A DNA stretch of 64,000 bases from Megachile rotundata (taxonomy: Eukaryota > Arthropoda > Insecta > Hymenoptera > Megachilidae): the NCBI RefSeq assembly GCF_050947335.1, contig NW_027473844.1, positions 62,001-126,000 on the forward strand, read 5' to 3'. The notes beneath the pieces were generated by a model. That model saw only the letters and a program-made list of their open reading frames with translations. It was not told where the DNA came from and made no database searches. Below, in pieces: positions 13,840 to 27,074 of this stretch (the stretch's first letter is position 1; each line of letters opens with the position of its first letter). Both the position numbers and the translations under genes were made by a program.

Positions 13840-14335
13840 TAACAGTAATAAGTATAGTTATTGTCGTTCTATCGATAATATAAGCATAATATGGCTAATA
13901 ATATGAGTTAGATTGATAATACTAAGAGTAGTGAGTATAGTAATTGTAGTTCTATCGATCATATCTGCATAATATGGTTAATAATATGAGTGAGATTCAT
14001 AACAATAAGAGTAACAAGTATAGTAATTGTCGTTCTATCGATCATATAAACATAATATGGCTAATAATATGAGTTAGATTGATAATAATAACAGTAATAA
14101 GTATAGTTATTGTCGTTCTATCGATAATATAAGCATAATATGGCTAATAATATGAGTTAGATTGATAATACTAAGAGTAGTGAGTATAGTAATTGTAGTT
14201 CTATCGATCATATCTGCATAATATGGTTAATAATATGAGTGAGATTCATAACAATAAGAGTAACAAGTATAGTAATTGTCGTTCTATCGATCATATAAAC
14301 ATAATATGGCTAATAATATGAGTTAGATTGATAAC
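13840..14335 (+). repeat. 249 bp (3-monomer) tandem duplication
   Basis: A three-monomer block is present twice at a spacing of 249 bp; AGTATAGTTA is at 13851 and 14100. It contains TATCGATAATATAAGC, then ACTAAG with ATTGTAGTTC and ATATCTGC, then GTGAGATTCATAACAATAAGAG with CATATAAACAT. In the overlapping second 31-monomer unit the block is present once (about 16420-16640). Confidence 0.88.
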
Positions 14336-16380
14336 AGTGAGTGTAATAAGTATAGTAATTGTAGTTCTATCGATCATATAAGCATAATATGGCTAATAAT
14401 ATGAGTCAGATTCATAATAATAATAGTAATAAGTATAGTAATTGTCGTTCTATCGATCATTTAAGCATAATATGGCGAATAATATGAGTTGGGTTGATAA
14501 AAATAAGAATAATAAGTATAGTAATTGTCGTTCTATCGATCATATAAGCATAATATGGCTAATAATATGAGTTAGATTGGTAATAATAAGAGTAATAAGT
14601 ATAGTAATTGTCGTTCTATCGATCATATAAGCATAATATGGCTAATAATATGAGTTAGATTGATAATACTAAGAGTAGTGAGTATAGTAATTCTCGTTCT
14701 ATCGATCATATAAGCATAATATGGTTAATAATATGAGTTAGATTGATAATAATAAGAGTAATAAGTATAGTAATTGTCGTTCTATCAATCATATCTGCAT
14801 AATATGGTTAATAATATGAGTTAGATTGATAACAGTGAGTGTAATAAGTATAGTAATTGTAGTTCTATCCATCATATAAGCATAATATGGCTAATAATAT
14901 GAGTCAGATTCATAATAATAATAGTAATAAGTATAGTAATTGTCGTTCTATCGATCATTTAAGCATAATATGGCGAATAATATGAGTTGGGTTGATAAAA
15001 ATAAGAATAATAAGTATAGTAATTGTCGTTCTATCGATCATATAAGCATAATATGGCCAATAATATGAGTTAGATTGGTAATAATAAGAGTAATAAGTAT
15101 AGTAATTGTCGTTCTATCGATCATATAAGCATAATATGGCTAATAATATGAGTTAGATTGATAATACTAAGAGTAGTGAGTATAGTAATTCTCGTTCTAT
15201 CGATCATATAAGCATAATATGGCTAATAATATGATTTAGATTGATAATAATAAGAGTAATAAGTATAGTAGTTGTCGTTCTATCGATCATTTAAGCATAA
15301 TATGGCTAATAATATGAGTTAGATTGATAATAATAACAGTGATAAGTATAGTAATTGACGTTCTATCGATAATATAAGCATAATATGGCTAATAATATGA
15401 GTTAGATTGATAATAATAACAGTAATAAGTATAGCAATTGTCGTTCTATCGATAATATAAGCATAATATGGCTAATAATATGAGTTAGAGTGATAATACT
15501 AAGAGTAGTGAGTATAGTAATTCTCATTCTATCGATCATATAAGCATAATATGGCTAATAATATGAGTTAGATTGATAATAGTAACAGTAATAAGTATAG
15601 TAATTGTGGTTCTATCGATAATATAAGCATAACACGGCTAATAATATGAGTTAGATTGATAATACTAAGAGTAGTGAGTATAGTAATTGTCGTTCTATCG
15701 ATCATATAAGCATAATATGGCTAATAATATGAGTTAGATTGATAATAATAAGAGTAATGAGTATAGTAATTGTAGTTCTATCGATCATATAAGCATATTA
15801 TGGCTAATAATATGAGTTAGATTGATAATACTAAGAGTAGCGAGTATAGTAATTCTCGTTCTATCGATCATAGAAGCATAATATGGCTAATAATATGAGT
15901 TAGATTGATAATAGTGAGTGTAATAAGTATAGTAATTGTCGTTCTATCGATCATATAAGCATAATATGGCTAATAATATGAGTTAGATTGATAATACTAA
16001 GAGCAGTGAGTATAGTAATTCTCGTTCTATCGATCATATAAGCATAATATGGCTAATAATATGAGTTAGATTGATAATAATAAGAGTAATGAGTATAGTA
16101 ATTGTAGTTCTATCGATCATTTAAGCATAATATGGCTAATAATATGAGTTAGATTGATAACAATAACAGTAATAAGTATAGTAATTGTCGTTCTATCGAT
16201 AATATAACCATAATATGGCTAATAATATGAGTTACATTGATAATAATAAGAGTAATAAGTATAGTAATTGTCGTTCTCTCGATCATATAAGCATAAAATG
16301 GCTAATAATATGAGTTAGAGTGATAATACTAAGAGTAGTGAGTATAGTAATTCTCATTCTATCGATCATATAAGCATAAT

Positions 16381-16450
16381 ATGGCCTAATAATATGAGTT
16401 AGATTGATAATAATAACAGTAATAAGTATAGTTATTGTCGTCTATCGATA
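16381..16450 (+). other. Paired +1 and -1 bp indels 56 bp apart
   Basis: An extra C gives TGGCCTAATAAT at 16383-16394, and a missing T gives TTGTCGTCTATCG around 16440. Sister positions 2573 bp upstream (about 13812 and 13867) have neither. The two cancel, so the 83 bp phase is restored. They arose after the duplication or are consensus errors in the assembly. Confidence 0.85.
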
Positions 16451-16639
16451 ATATAAGCATAATATGGCTAATAATATGAGTTAGATTGAAAATACTAAGA
16501 GTAGTGAGTATAGTAATTGTAGTTCTATCGATCATATCTGCATAATATGGTTAATAATATGAGTGAGATTCATAACAATAAGAGTAACAAGTATAGTAAT
16601 TGTCGTTCTATCGATCATATAAACATAATATGGCTAATA

Positions 16640-19170
16640 ATATGAGTTACATTGATAATAATATGAGTAATAAGTATAGTAATTGTAGTTCTATCGATCA
16701 TATCTGCATAATATGGTTAATAATATGAGTTAGAATGATAATAATAAGAGTAATAAGTATAGTAATTGTCGTTCTATCGATCATATCTGCATAATGTGGT
16801 TAATACTATGAGTTAGATTGATAATAGTGGGTGTAATAACTATAGTGAATGCCGTTCTACCGATCATATCAGCATAATATGGGTAATATTATGAGTTAGA
16901 TTCATAACAATAAGAGTAATAAGTATAGTAATTGTCGTTCTATCGATCATATAAGCATAATATGGCTAATAATATGAGTTAGATTGATAATAATAACAGT
17001 AATAAGTATAGTTATTGTCGTTCTATCGATAATATAAGCATAATATGGCTAATAATATGAGTTAGATTGATAATACTAAGAGTAGTGAGTATAGTAATTC
17101 TCGTTCTAACGATCGTATAAGCATAATATGGCTAATAATATGAGTTAGATTGATAATAATAAGAGTAATAAGTATAGTAATTGTCGTTCTATCGATCATA
17201 TAAGCATAATATGGCTAATAATATGAGTTAGATTGATAATACTAAGAGCAGTGAGTATAGTAATTCTCGTTCTATCGATCATGTAAGCATAATATGGCTA
17301 ATAATATGAGTTAGGTTGATAATAATAAGAGTAATGAGTATAGTAATTGTAGTTCTATCGATCATTTAAGCATAATATGGCTAATAATATGAGTTAGATT
17401 GATAATAATAAGAGTAATGAGTATAGTAATTGTAGTTCCATCGAACATATAAGCATAATATGGCTAATAATATGAGTTAGATTGATAATAATAACAGTAA
17501 TAAGTATAGTAATTGTGGTTCTATCGATAATATAAGCATAATATGGCTAATAATATGAGTTAGATTGATAATACTAAGAGTAGTGAGTATAGTAATTGTC
17601 GTTCTATCGATCATATAAGCATAATATGGCTAATAATATGAGTTAGATTGATAATAATAAGAGTAATGAGTATAGTAATTGTAGTTCTATCGATCATATC
17701 TGCATAATATGGCGAATAATATGAGTTTGATTGATAATACTAAGAGTAGTGAGTATAGTAATTGTAGTTCTATCGGTCATATCTGCATAATATGGTTAAT
17801 AATGTGAGTTAGATTCATAATAATAAGAGTAATAAGTATAGTAATTGTCGTTCTATCGATCATATAAGCATAATATGGCTAATAATATGAGTTAGGTTGA
17901 TAATAATAAGAGTAATAAGTATAGTAATTGTCGTTCTATCGATCATATAAGCATAATATGGCTAATAATATGAGTTAGAGTGATAATACTAAGAGTAGTA
18001 AGTATAGTAATTCTCATTCTATCGACCATATAAGCATAATGTGGCTAATAATATGCGTTAGAGTGATAATACTAAGAGTAGTGAGTATATTAATTGTCGT
18101 TCTATCGATCATATAAGCATAATATGGCTAATAATATGAGTTAGATTGATAATAATAAGAGTAATGGGTATAGTAATTGTAGTTCTATCGATCATATCTG
18201 CACAATATGGTTAATAATATGAGTTAGAATGATAATAATAAGAGTAATAAGTATAGTAATTGTCGTTCTATCGATCATATCTGCATAATATGGTTAATAA
18301 TATGAGTTAGATTGATAATAGTGAGTGTAATAAGTATAGTAATTCTCGTTCTATCGAACATATAAGCATAATATGGCTAATAATATGAGTTAGATTGATA
18401 ATAATAAGAGTAATGAGTACAGTAATTGTAGTTCTATCCATCATTTAAGTATAATATGGCTAATAGTATGAGTTAGATTGATAATAATAAGAGTAATAAT
18501 TATAGTAATTGTCGTTCTATCGATAATATAAGCATAATATGGTTAATAATATGAGTTGGATTGATAATACTAAGAGTAGTGAGTATAGTAATTCTCGTTC
18601 TATCGATCATATAAGCATAATATGGCTAATAATATGAGTTAGATTGATAATACTAAGAATAGTGAGTATTGTAATTCTCGTTCTATCGATCATATAAGCA
18701 TAATATGGCTAATAATATGAGTTAGATTGATAATAATAAGAGTAATAAGTATAGTAATAGTCGTTTTCTCGATCATATAAGCATAATATGGCTAATAATA
18801 TGAGTTAGAGTGATAATACTAAGAGTAGTGAGTATAGTAATTGTCGTTCTATCGATCATGTAAGCATAATAGGACTAATAATATGAGTTAGATTGATAAT
18901 AGTAAGTGTAATAAGTATAGTAAATGTCGTGCTATCGATCATATCTGCATAATATGGTTAATAATATGAGTTAGATTGATAATAATAAGAGTAATAAGTA
19001 TAGTAATTGTCGTTCTATCGATCATATCTGCATAATATGGTTAATAATATGAGTTAGATTGATAATAGTGAGTGTAATAAGTATAGTAATTGCAGTTCTA
19101 TCGATCATATAAGCATAATATGGCTAATAATATGAGTCAGATTCATAATAATAAGAGTAATAAGTATAGT
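16640..19170 (+). repeat. Satellite segment with weak long-range order
   Basis: The monomers are ordinary 83 bp units with no phase change, but I found no long collinear partner for this stretch. It contains the AATGCCGTTCTACCG variant followed by GGGTAATATTATG (about 16848), an ACGATCGT palindrome monomer (17109-17116), and scattered private substitutions such as TCGAACATATAAGC. A 32-monomer (2656 bp) spacing links the AATGCC monomer here to the one near 19504, but only a few monomers match. Confidence 0.75.
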
Positions 19171-20885
19171 AATTGTCGTTCTATCGATCATTTAAGCATA
19201 ATATGGCGAATAATATGAGTTGGGTTGATAAAAATATGAATAATAAGTATAGTAATTGTCGTTCTATCGATCATATAAGCATAATATGGCTAATAATATG
19301 AGTTAGATTGATAATAATAAGAGTAATGAGTATAGTAATTGTAGTTCTATCGATCATATCTGCATAATATGGTTAATAATATGAGTTAGAATGATAATAA
19401 TAAGAGTAATAAGTATAGTAATTGTCGTTCTATCGATCATATCTGCATAATATGGTTAATACTATGAGTTAGATTGATAATAGTGAGTGTAATAACTATA
19501 GTGAATGCCGTTCTACCGATCATATCAGCATAATATGGGTAATATTATGAGTTGGATTGATAATAATAAGAGTAATGAGTCTAGTAATTGTAGTTCTATC
19601 GATCATATAAGCATAATGTGGCTAATAATATGAGTTAGATTCATAATAATAAGAGTAATGAGGATAGTAATTGTCGTTCTATCGATCATTTAAGCATAAT
19701 ATGGCGAATAATATGAGTTGGGTTGATAAAAATAAGAATAATAAGTATAGTAATTGTCGTTCTATCGATCATATAAGCATAATATGGCTAATAATATGAG
19801 TTAGATTGATAACACTAAGAGTAGTGAGTATAGTAATTCTCGTTCTATCGATCATATAAGCATAATATGGCTAATAATATGATTTAGATTGATAATAATA
19901 AGAGTAATAAGTATAGTAATTGTCGTTCTATCGATCATTTAAGCATAATATGGCTAATAATATGAGTTAGTTTGATAATACTAAGAGTAGTGAGTATAGT
20001 AATTCTCGTTCTAACGATCATATAAGCATAATATGGCTAATTATATGAGTTAGATTGATAATAATAAGAGTAATAAGTATAGTAATTGTCGTTCTATCGA
20101 TCATATAAGCATAATATGGCTAATAATATGAGTTAGATTGATAATACTAAGAGTAGTGAGTATAGTAATTCTCGTTCTATCGATCATATAAGCATAATAT
20201 GGTTAATAATATGAGTTAGAATGATAATAATAAGAGTAATAAGTATAGTAATTGTGGTTCTATCGATCATTTAAGCATAATATGGCGAATAATATGAGTT
20301 GGGTTGATAAAAATAAGAATAATAAGTAGAGTAATTGTCGTTCTATCGATCATATAAGCATAATATGGCTAATAATATGGGTTAGATTGATAACACTAAG
20401 AGTAGCGAGCATAGTAATTCTCGTTCTATCGATCATATCTGCATAATATGGCTAATAATATGAGTTAGATTGATAATACTAAGAGTAGTGAGTATAGTAA
20501 TTCTCATTCTATCGATCATATAAGCATAATATGGCTAACAATATGAGTTAGATTGATAATAGTAACAGTAATAAGTATAGTAATTGTGGTTCTATCGATA
20601 ATATAAGCATAATATGGCTAATAATATGAGTTAGAGTGATAATACTAAGAGTAGTGAGTATAGTAATTCTCATTCTATCGATCATATAAGCATAATATGG
20701 CTAATAATATGAGTTAGATTGATAATAGTAACAGTAATAAGTATAGTAATTGTGGTTCTATCGATAATATAAGCATAATATGGCTAATAATATGAGTTAG
20801 AGTGATAATACTAAGAGTAGTGAGTATAGTAATTCTCATTCTATCGATCATATAAGCATAATATGGCTAATAATATGAGTTAGAT
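19170..20885 (+). repeat. Block duplicated 3984 bp downstream, copy 1
   Basis: This is collinear with about 23154-24869 at offset 3984 (48 monomers). Shared markers are the AATGCCGTTCTACCG monomer (CCG G at 19518/23502), GAGCATAG with TATGGGTTAG near 20378/24362, and GGCTAACAATATG near 20534/24518. The match ends where this copy continues with TAGTAACAG monomers and the downstream one switches to AATAAGAGTAATGAG. Confidence 0.83.
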
Positions 20886-23150
20886 TGATAATAGTAACAG
20901 TAATAAGTATAGTAATTGTCGTTCTATCGATAATATAAGCATAATATGGCTAATAATATGAGTTAGATTGATAATACTAAGAGTAGTGAGTATATTAATT
21001 GTCGTTCTATCGATCATATAAGCATAATATGGCTAATAATATGAGTTAGATTGATAATAATAAGAGTAATGAGTATAGTAATTGTACTTCTATCGATCAT
21101 ATCTGCATAATATGGTTAATAATATGAGTTAGAATGATAATAATAAGAGTAATGAGTATTGTAATTGTAGTTCTATCGATCATATAAGCATAATATGGCT
21201 AATAATATGAGTTAGATTGGTAATAATAAGAGTAATAAGTATAGTAATTGTCGTTCTATCGATCATATAAGCATAATATGGCTAATAATATGAGTTAGAT
21301 TGATAACAGTGAGTGTAATAAGTATAGTAATTGTAGTTCTATCGATCATATAAGCATAATATGGCTAATAATATGAGTCAGATTCATAATAATAATAGTA
21401 ATAAGTATAGTAATTGTCGTTCTATCGATCATTTAAGCATAATATGGCGAATAATATGAGTTGGGTTGATAAAAATAAGAATAATAAGTATAGTAATTGT
21501 CGTTCTATCGATCATATAAGCATAATATGGCTAATAATATGAGTTAGATTGGTAATAATAAGAGTAATAAGTATAGTAATTGTCGTTCTATCGATCATAT
21601 AAGCATAATATGGCTAATAATATGAGTTAGATTGATAATACTAAGAGTAGTGAGTATAGTAATTCTCGTTCTATCGATCATGTAAGCATAATATGGTTAA
21701 TAATATGAGTTAGATTGATAATAATAAGAGTAATAAGTATAGTAATTGTCGTTCTATCAATCATATCTGCATAATATGGCTAATAATATGAGTCAGATTC
21801 ATAATAATAATAGTAATAAGTATAGTAATTGTCGTTCTATCGATCATTTAAGCATAATATGGCGAATAATATGAGTTGGGTTGATAAAAATAAGAATAAT
21901 AAGTATAGTAATTGTCGTTCTATCGATCATATAAGCATAATATGGCTAATAATATGAGTTAGATTGATAATAATAAGAGTAATGAGTATAGCAATTGTAG
22001 TTCTATCGATCATATAAGCATATTATGGCTAATAATATGAGTTAGATTGATAATACTAAGAGTAGCGAGTATAGTAATTCTCGTTCTATCGATCATAGAA
22101 GCATAATATGGCTAATAATATGAGTTAGATTGATAATAGTGAGTGTAATAAGTATAGTAATTGTCGTTCTATCGATCATATAAGCATAATATGGCTAATA
22201 ATATGAGTTAGATTGATAATACTAAGAGCAGTGAGTATAGTAATTCTGGTTCTATCGATCATATAAGCATAATATGGCTAATAATATGAGTTAGATTGAT
22301 AATAATAAGAGTAATGAGTATAGTAATTGTAGTTCTATCGATCATTTAAGCATAATATGGCTAATAATATGAGTTAGATTGATAACAATAACAGTAATAA
22401 GTATAGTAATTGTCGTTCTATCGATAATATAACCATAATATGGCTAATAATATGAGTTACATTGATAATAATAAGAGTAATAAGTATAGTAATTGTCGTT
22501 CTCTCGATCATATAAGCATAAAATGGCTAATAATATGAGTTAGAGTGATAATACTATGAGTAGTGAGTATAGAAATTCTCATTCTATCGATCATATAAGC
22601 ATAATATGGCTAATAATATGAGTTAGATTGATAATAATAACAGTAATAAGTATAGTTATTGTCGTTCTATCGATAATATAAGCATAATATGGCTAATAAT
22701 ATGAGTTAGATTGATAATAGTAACAGTAATAAGTATAGTAATTGTCGTTCTATCGATAATATAAGCATAATATGGCTAATAATATGAGTTAGATTGATAA
22801 TACTAAGAGTAGTGAGTATATTAATTGTCGTTCTATCGATCATATAAGCATAATATGGCTAATAATATGAGTTAGATTGATAATAATAAGAGTAATGAGT
22901 ATAGTAATTGTAGTTCTATCGATCATATCTGCATCATATGGTTAATAATATGAGTTATATTCATAACAATAAGAGTAATAAGTATAGTAATTGTCGTTCT
23001 ATCGATCATATAAACATAATATGACTAATAATATGAGTTACATTGATAATAATAAGAGTAATAAGGTTAGTAATTGTCGTTCTCTCGATCATATAAGCAT
23101 AATGTGGCTAATAATATGAGTTAGATTCATAATAATAAGAGTAATGAGGA
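20885..23150 (+). repeat. Mosaic satellite segment with pieces of the 13-16 kb blocks
   Basis: Part of the segment (about 22077-22680) repeats the monomer order of 13279-13880 and 15852-16450, beginning with the same CATAGAAGC monomer (offsets 8798 and 6225, both multiples of 83). About 21300-21900 repeats the six-monomer cycle seen at 11.5-12.6 kb. It joins the two copies of the 3984 bp-spaced block. Confidence 0.78.
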
Positions 23151-23153
23151 TAG

Positions 23154-24869
23154 TAATTGTCGTTCTATCGATCATTTAAGCATAATATGGCGAATAATAT
23201 GAGTTGGGTTGATAAAAATAAGAATAATAAGTATAGTAATTGTCGTTCTATCGATCATATAAGCATAATATGGCTAATAATATGAGTTAGATTGGTAATA
23301 ATAAGAGTAATGAGTATAGTAATTGTAGTTCTATCGATCATATCTGCATAATATGGTTAATAATATGAGTTAGAATGATAATAATAAGAGTAATAAGTAT
23401 AGTAATTGTCGTTCTATCAATCATATCTGCATAATATGGTTAATACTATGAGTTAGATTGATAATAGTGAGTGTAATAACTATAGTGAATGCCGTTCTAC
23501 CGATCATATCAGCATAATATGGGTAATATTATGAGTTGGATTGATAATAATAAGAGTAATGGGTCTAGTAATTGTAGTTCTATCGATCATATAAGCATAA
23601 TGTGGCTAATAATATGAGTTAGATTCATAATAATAAGAGTAATGAGGATAGTAATTGTCGTTCTATCGATCATTTAAGCATAATATGGCGAATAATATGA
23701 GTTGGGTTGATAAAAATAAGAATAATAAGTATAGTAATTGTCGTTCTATCGATCATATAAGCATAATATGGCTAATAATATGAGTTAGATTGATAATACT
23801 AAGAGTAGTGAGTATAGTAATTCTCGTTCTATCGATCATATAAGCATAATATGGCTAATAATATGATTTAGATTGATAATAATAAGAGTGATAAGTATAG
23901 TAATTGTCGTTCTATCGATCATTTAAGCATAATATGGCTAATAATATGAGTTAGATTGATAATACTAAGAGTAGTGAGTATAGTAATTCTCGTTCTAACG
24001 ATCATATAAGCATAATATGGCTAATTATATGAGTTAGATTGATAATAATAAGAGTAATAAGTATAGTAATTGTCGTTCTATCGATCATATAAGCATAATA
24101 TGGCTAATAATATGAGTTAGATTGATAATACTAAGAGTAGTGAGTATAGTAATTCTCGTTCTATCGATCATATAAGCATAATATGGTTAATAATATGAGT
24201 TAGAATGATAATAATAAGAGTAATAAGTATAGTAATTGTGGTTCTATCGATCATTTAAGCATAATATGGCGAATAATATGAGTTGGGTTGATAAAAATAA
24301 GAATAATAAGTAGAGTAATTGTCGTTCTATCGATCATATAAGCATAATATGGCTAATAATATGGGTTAGATTGATAATACTAAGAGTAGCGAGCATAGTA
24401 ATTCTCGTTCTATCGATCATATCTGCATAATATGGCTAATAATATGAGTTAGATTGATAATACTAAGAGTAGTGAGTATAGTAATTCTCATTCTATCGAT
24501 CATATAAGCATAATATGGCTAACAATATGAGTTAGATTGATAATAGTAACAGTAATAAGTATAGTAATTGTGGTTCTATCGATAATATAAGCATAATATG
24601 GCTAATAATATGAGTTAGAGTGATAATACTAAGAGTAGTGAGTATAGTAATTCTCATTCTATCGATCATATAAGCATAATATGGCTAATAATATGAGTTA
24701 GATTGATAATAGTAACAGTAATAAGTATAGTAATTGTGGTTCTATCGATAATATAAGCATAATATGGCTAATAATATGAGTTAGAGTGATAATACTAAGA
24801 GTAGTGAGTATAGTAATTCTCATTCTATCGATCATATAAGCATAATATGGCTAATAATATGAGTTAGAT
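23154..24869 (+). repeat. Block duplicated from 19.2-20.9 kb, copy 2
   Basis: This is the partner of 19170-20885. The order of the GGGTTG, AATGCC, ATTATATG, GGGTTG and GAGCATAG monomers is preserved. The AATGCC monomer recurs again 1909 bp (23 monomers) downstream, at the start of the next amplification. Confidence 0.82.
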
Positions 24870-27050
24870 TGATAATAATAAGAGTAATGAGTATAGTAAT
24901 TGTACTTCTATCGATCATATCTGCATAATATGGTTAATAATATGAGTTAGAATGATAATAATAAGAGTAATAAGTATAGTAATTGTCGTTCTATCGATCA
25001 TATCTGCATAATATGGTTAATAATATGAGTTAGATTCATAATAATAAGAGTAATGAGGATAGTAATTGTCGTTCTATCGATCATTTAAGCATAATATGGC
25101 GAATAATATGAGTTGGGTTGATAAAAATAAGAATAATAAGTATAGTAATTGTCGTTCTATCGATCATATAAGCATAATATGGCTAATAATATGAGTTAGA
25201 TTGGTAATAATAAGAGTAATGAGTATAGTAATTGTAGTTCTATCGATCATATCTGCATAATATGGTTAATAATATGAGTTAGAATGATAATAATAAGAGT
25301 AATAAGTATAGTAATTGTCGTTCTATCGATCATATCTGCATAATATGGTTAATACTATGAGTTAGATTGATAATAGTGAGTGTAATAACTATAGTGAATG
25401 CCGTTCTACCGATCATATCAGCATAATATGGGTAATATTATGAGTTGGATTGATAATAATAAGAGTAATGAGTCTAGTAATTGTAGTTCTATCGATCATA
25501 TAAGCATAATGTGGCTAATAATATGAGTTAGATTCATAATAATAAGAGTAATGAGGATAGTAATTGTCGTTCTATCGATCATTTAAGCATAATATGGCGA
25601 ATAATATGAGTTGGGTTGATAAAAATAAGAATAATAAGTATAGTAATTGTCGTTCTATCGATCATATAAGCATAATATGGCTAATAATATGAGTTAGATT
25701 GATAATACTAAGAGTAGTGAGTATAGTAATTCTCGTTCTATCGATCATATAAGCATAATATGGCTAATTATATGAGTTAGATTGATAATAATAAGAGTAA
25801 TAAGTATAGTAATTGTGGTTCTATCGATAATATAAGCATAATATGGCTAATAATATGAGTTAGAGTGATAATACTAAGAGTAGTGAGTATAGTAATTCTC
25901 ATTCTATCGATCATATAAGCATAATATGGCTAATAATATGAGTTAGATTGATAATAGTAACAGTAATAAGTATAGTAATTGTGGTTCTATCGATAATATA
26001 AGCATAATATGGCTAATAATATGAGTTAGAGTGATAATACTAAGAGTAGTGAGTATAGTAATTCTCATTCTATCGATCATATAAGCATAATATGGCTAAT
26101 AATATGAGTTAGATTGATAATAATAAGAGTAATGAGTATAGTAATTGTACTTCTATCGATCATATCTGCATAATATGGTTAATAATATGAGTTAGAATGA
26201 TAATAATAAGAGTAATAAGTATAGTAATTGTCGTTCTATCGATCATATCTGCATAATATGGTTAATAATATGAGTTAGATTCATAATAATAAGAGTAATG
26301 AGGATAGTAATTGTCGTTCTATCGATCATTTAAGCATAATATGGCGAATAATATGAGTTGGGTTGATAAAAATAAGAATAATAAGTATAGTAATTGTCGT
26401 TCTATCGATCATATAAGCATAATATGGCTAATAATATGAGTTAGATTGGTAATAATAAGAGTAATGAGTATAGTAATTGTAGTTCTATCGATCATATCTG
26501 CATAATATGGTTAATAATATGAGTTAGAATGATAATAATAAGAGTAATAAGTATAGTAATTGTCGTTCTATCGATCATATCTGCATAATATGGTTAATAC
26601 TATGAGTTAGATTGATAATAGTGAGTGTAATAACTATAGTGAATGCCGTTCTACCGATCATATCAGCATAATATGGGTAATATTATGAGTTGGATTGATA
26701 ATAATAAGAGTAATGAGTCTAGTAATTGTAGTTCTATCGATCATATAAGCATAATGTGGCTAATAATATGAGTTAGATTCATAATAATAAGAGTAATGAG
26801 GATAGTAATTGTCGTTCTATCGATCATTTAAGCATAATATGGCGAATAATATGAGTTGGGTTGATAAAAATAAGAATAATAAGTATAGTAATTGTCGTTC
26901 TATCGATCATATAAGCATAATATGGCTAATAATATGAGTTAGATTGATAATACTAAGAGTAGTGAGTATAGTAATTCTCGTTCTATCGATCATATAAGCA
27001 TAATATGGCTAATTATATGAGTTAGATTGATAATAATAAGAGTAATAAGT
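24555..27050 (+). repeat. 1245 bp (15-monomer) tandem duplication, two near-complete units
   Basis: Units of about 24555-25799 and 25800-27045 share every marker checked at offset 1245. These include ATTGTGG near 24570/25815, ATTGTACTTC near 24900/26145, the AATGCCGTTCTACCG monomer (G at 25411/26656), GAGTCTAGTAATTG, GAGGATAGTAATTG, and CTAATTATATG near 25765/27010. It is one of the cleanest two-copy units in the window. Confidence 0.92.
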
Positions 27051-27074
27051 ATAGTAATTGTCGTTCTATCGATC

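Larger units (their letters stand above)
11750..16640 (+). repeat. 2573 bp (31-monomer) tandem duplication
   Basis: Two successive units lie at offset 2573. Shared rare variants include TCTATCCATC at 12291/14864, GGCCAATAATATG near 12484/15057, CAGTGATAAG near 12768/15341, and the monomer with CATAGAAGC starting at 13279/15852. Matching begins where GATAACAGTGAG appears (11757/14330) and stops near 14070/16640. The unit crosses the end of HOR A copy 2, so this duplication is younger than, or independent of, the HOR A boundary. Confidence 0.9.

Noticed and set aside
16640..19170. Region of foreign or unique sequence, because no long partner was found.
   Set aside because: Every monomer is still a normal 83 bp unit in phase. 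Only the order of variants lacks a long match within this window.
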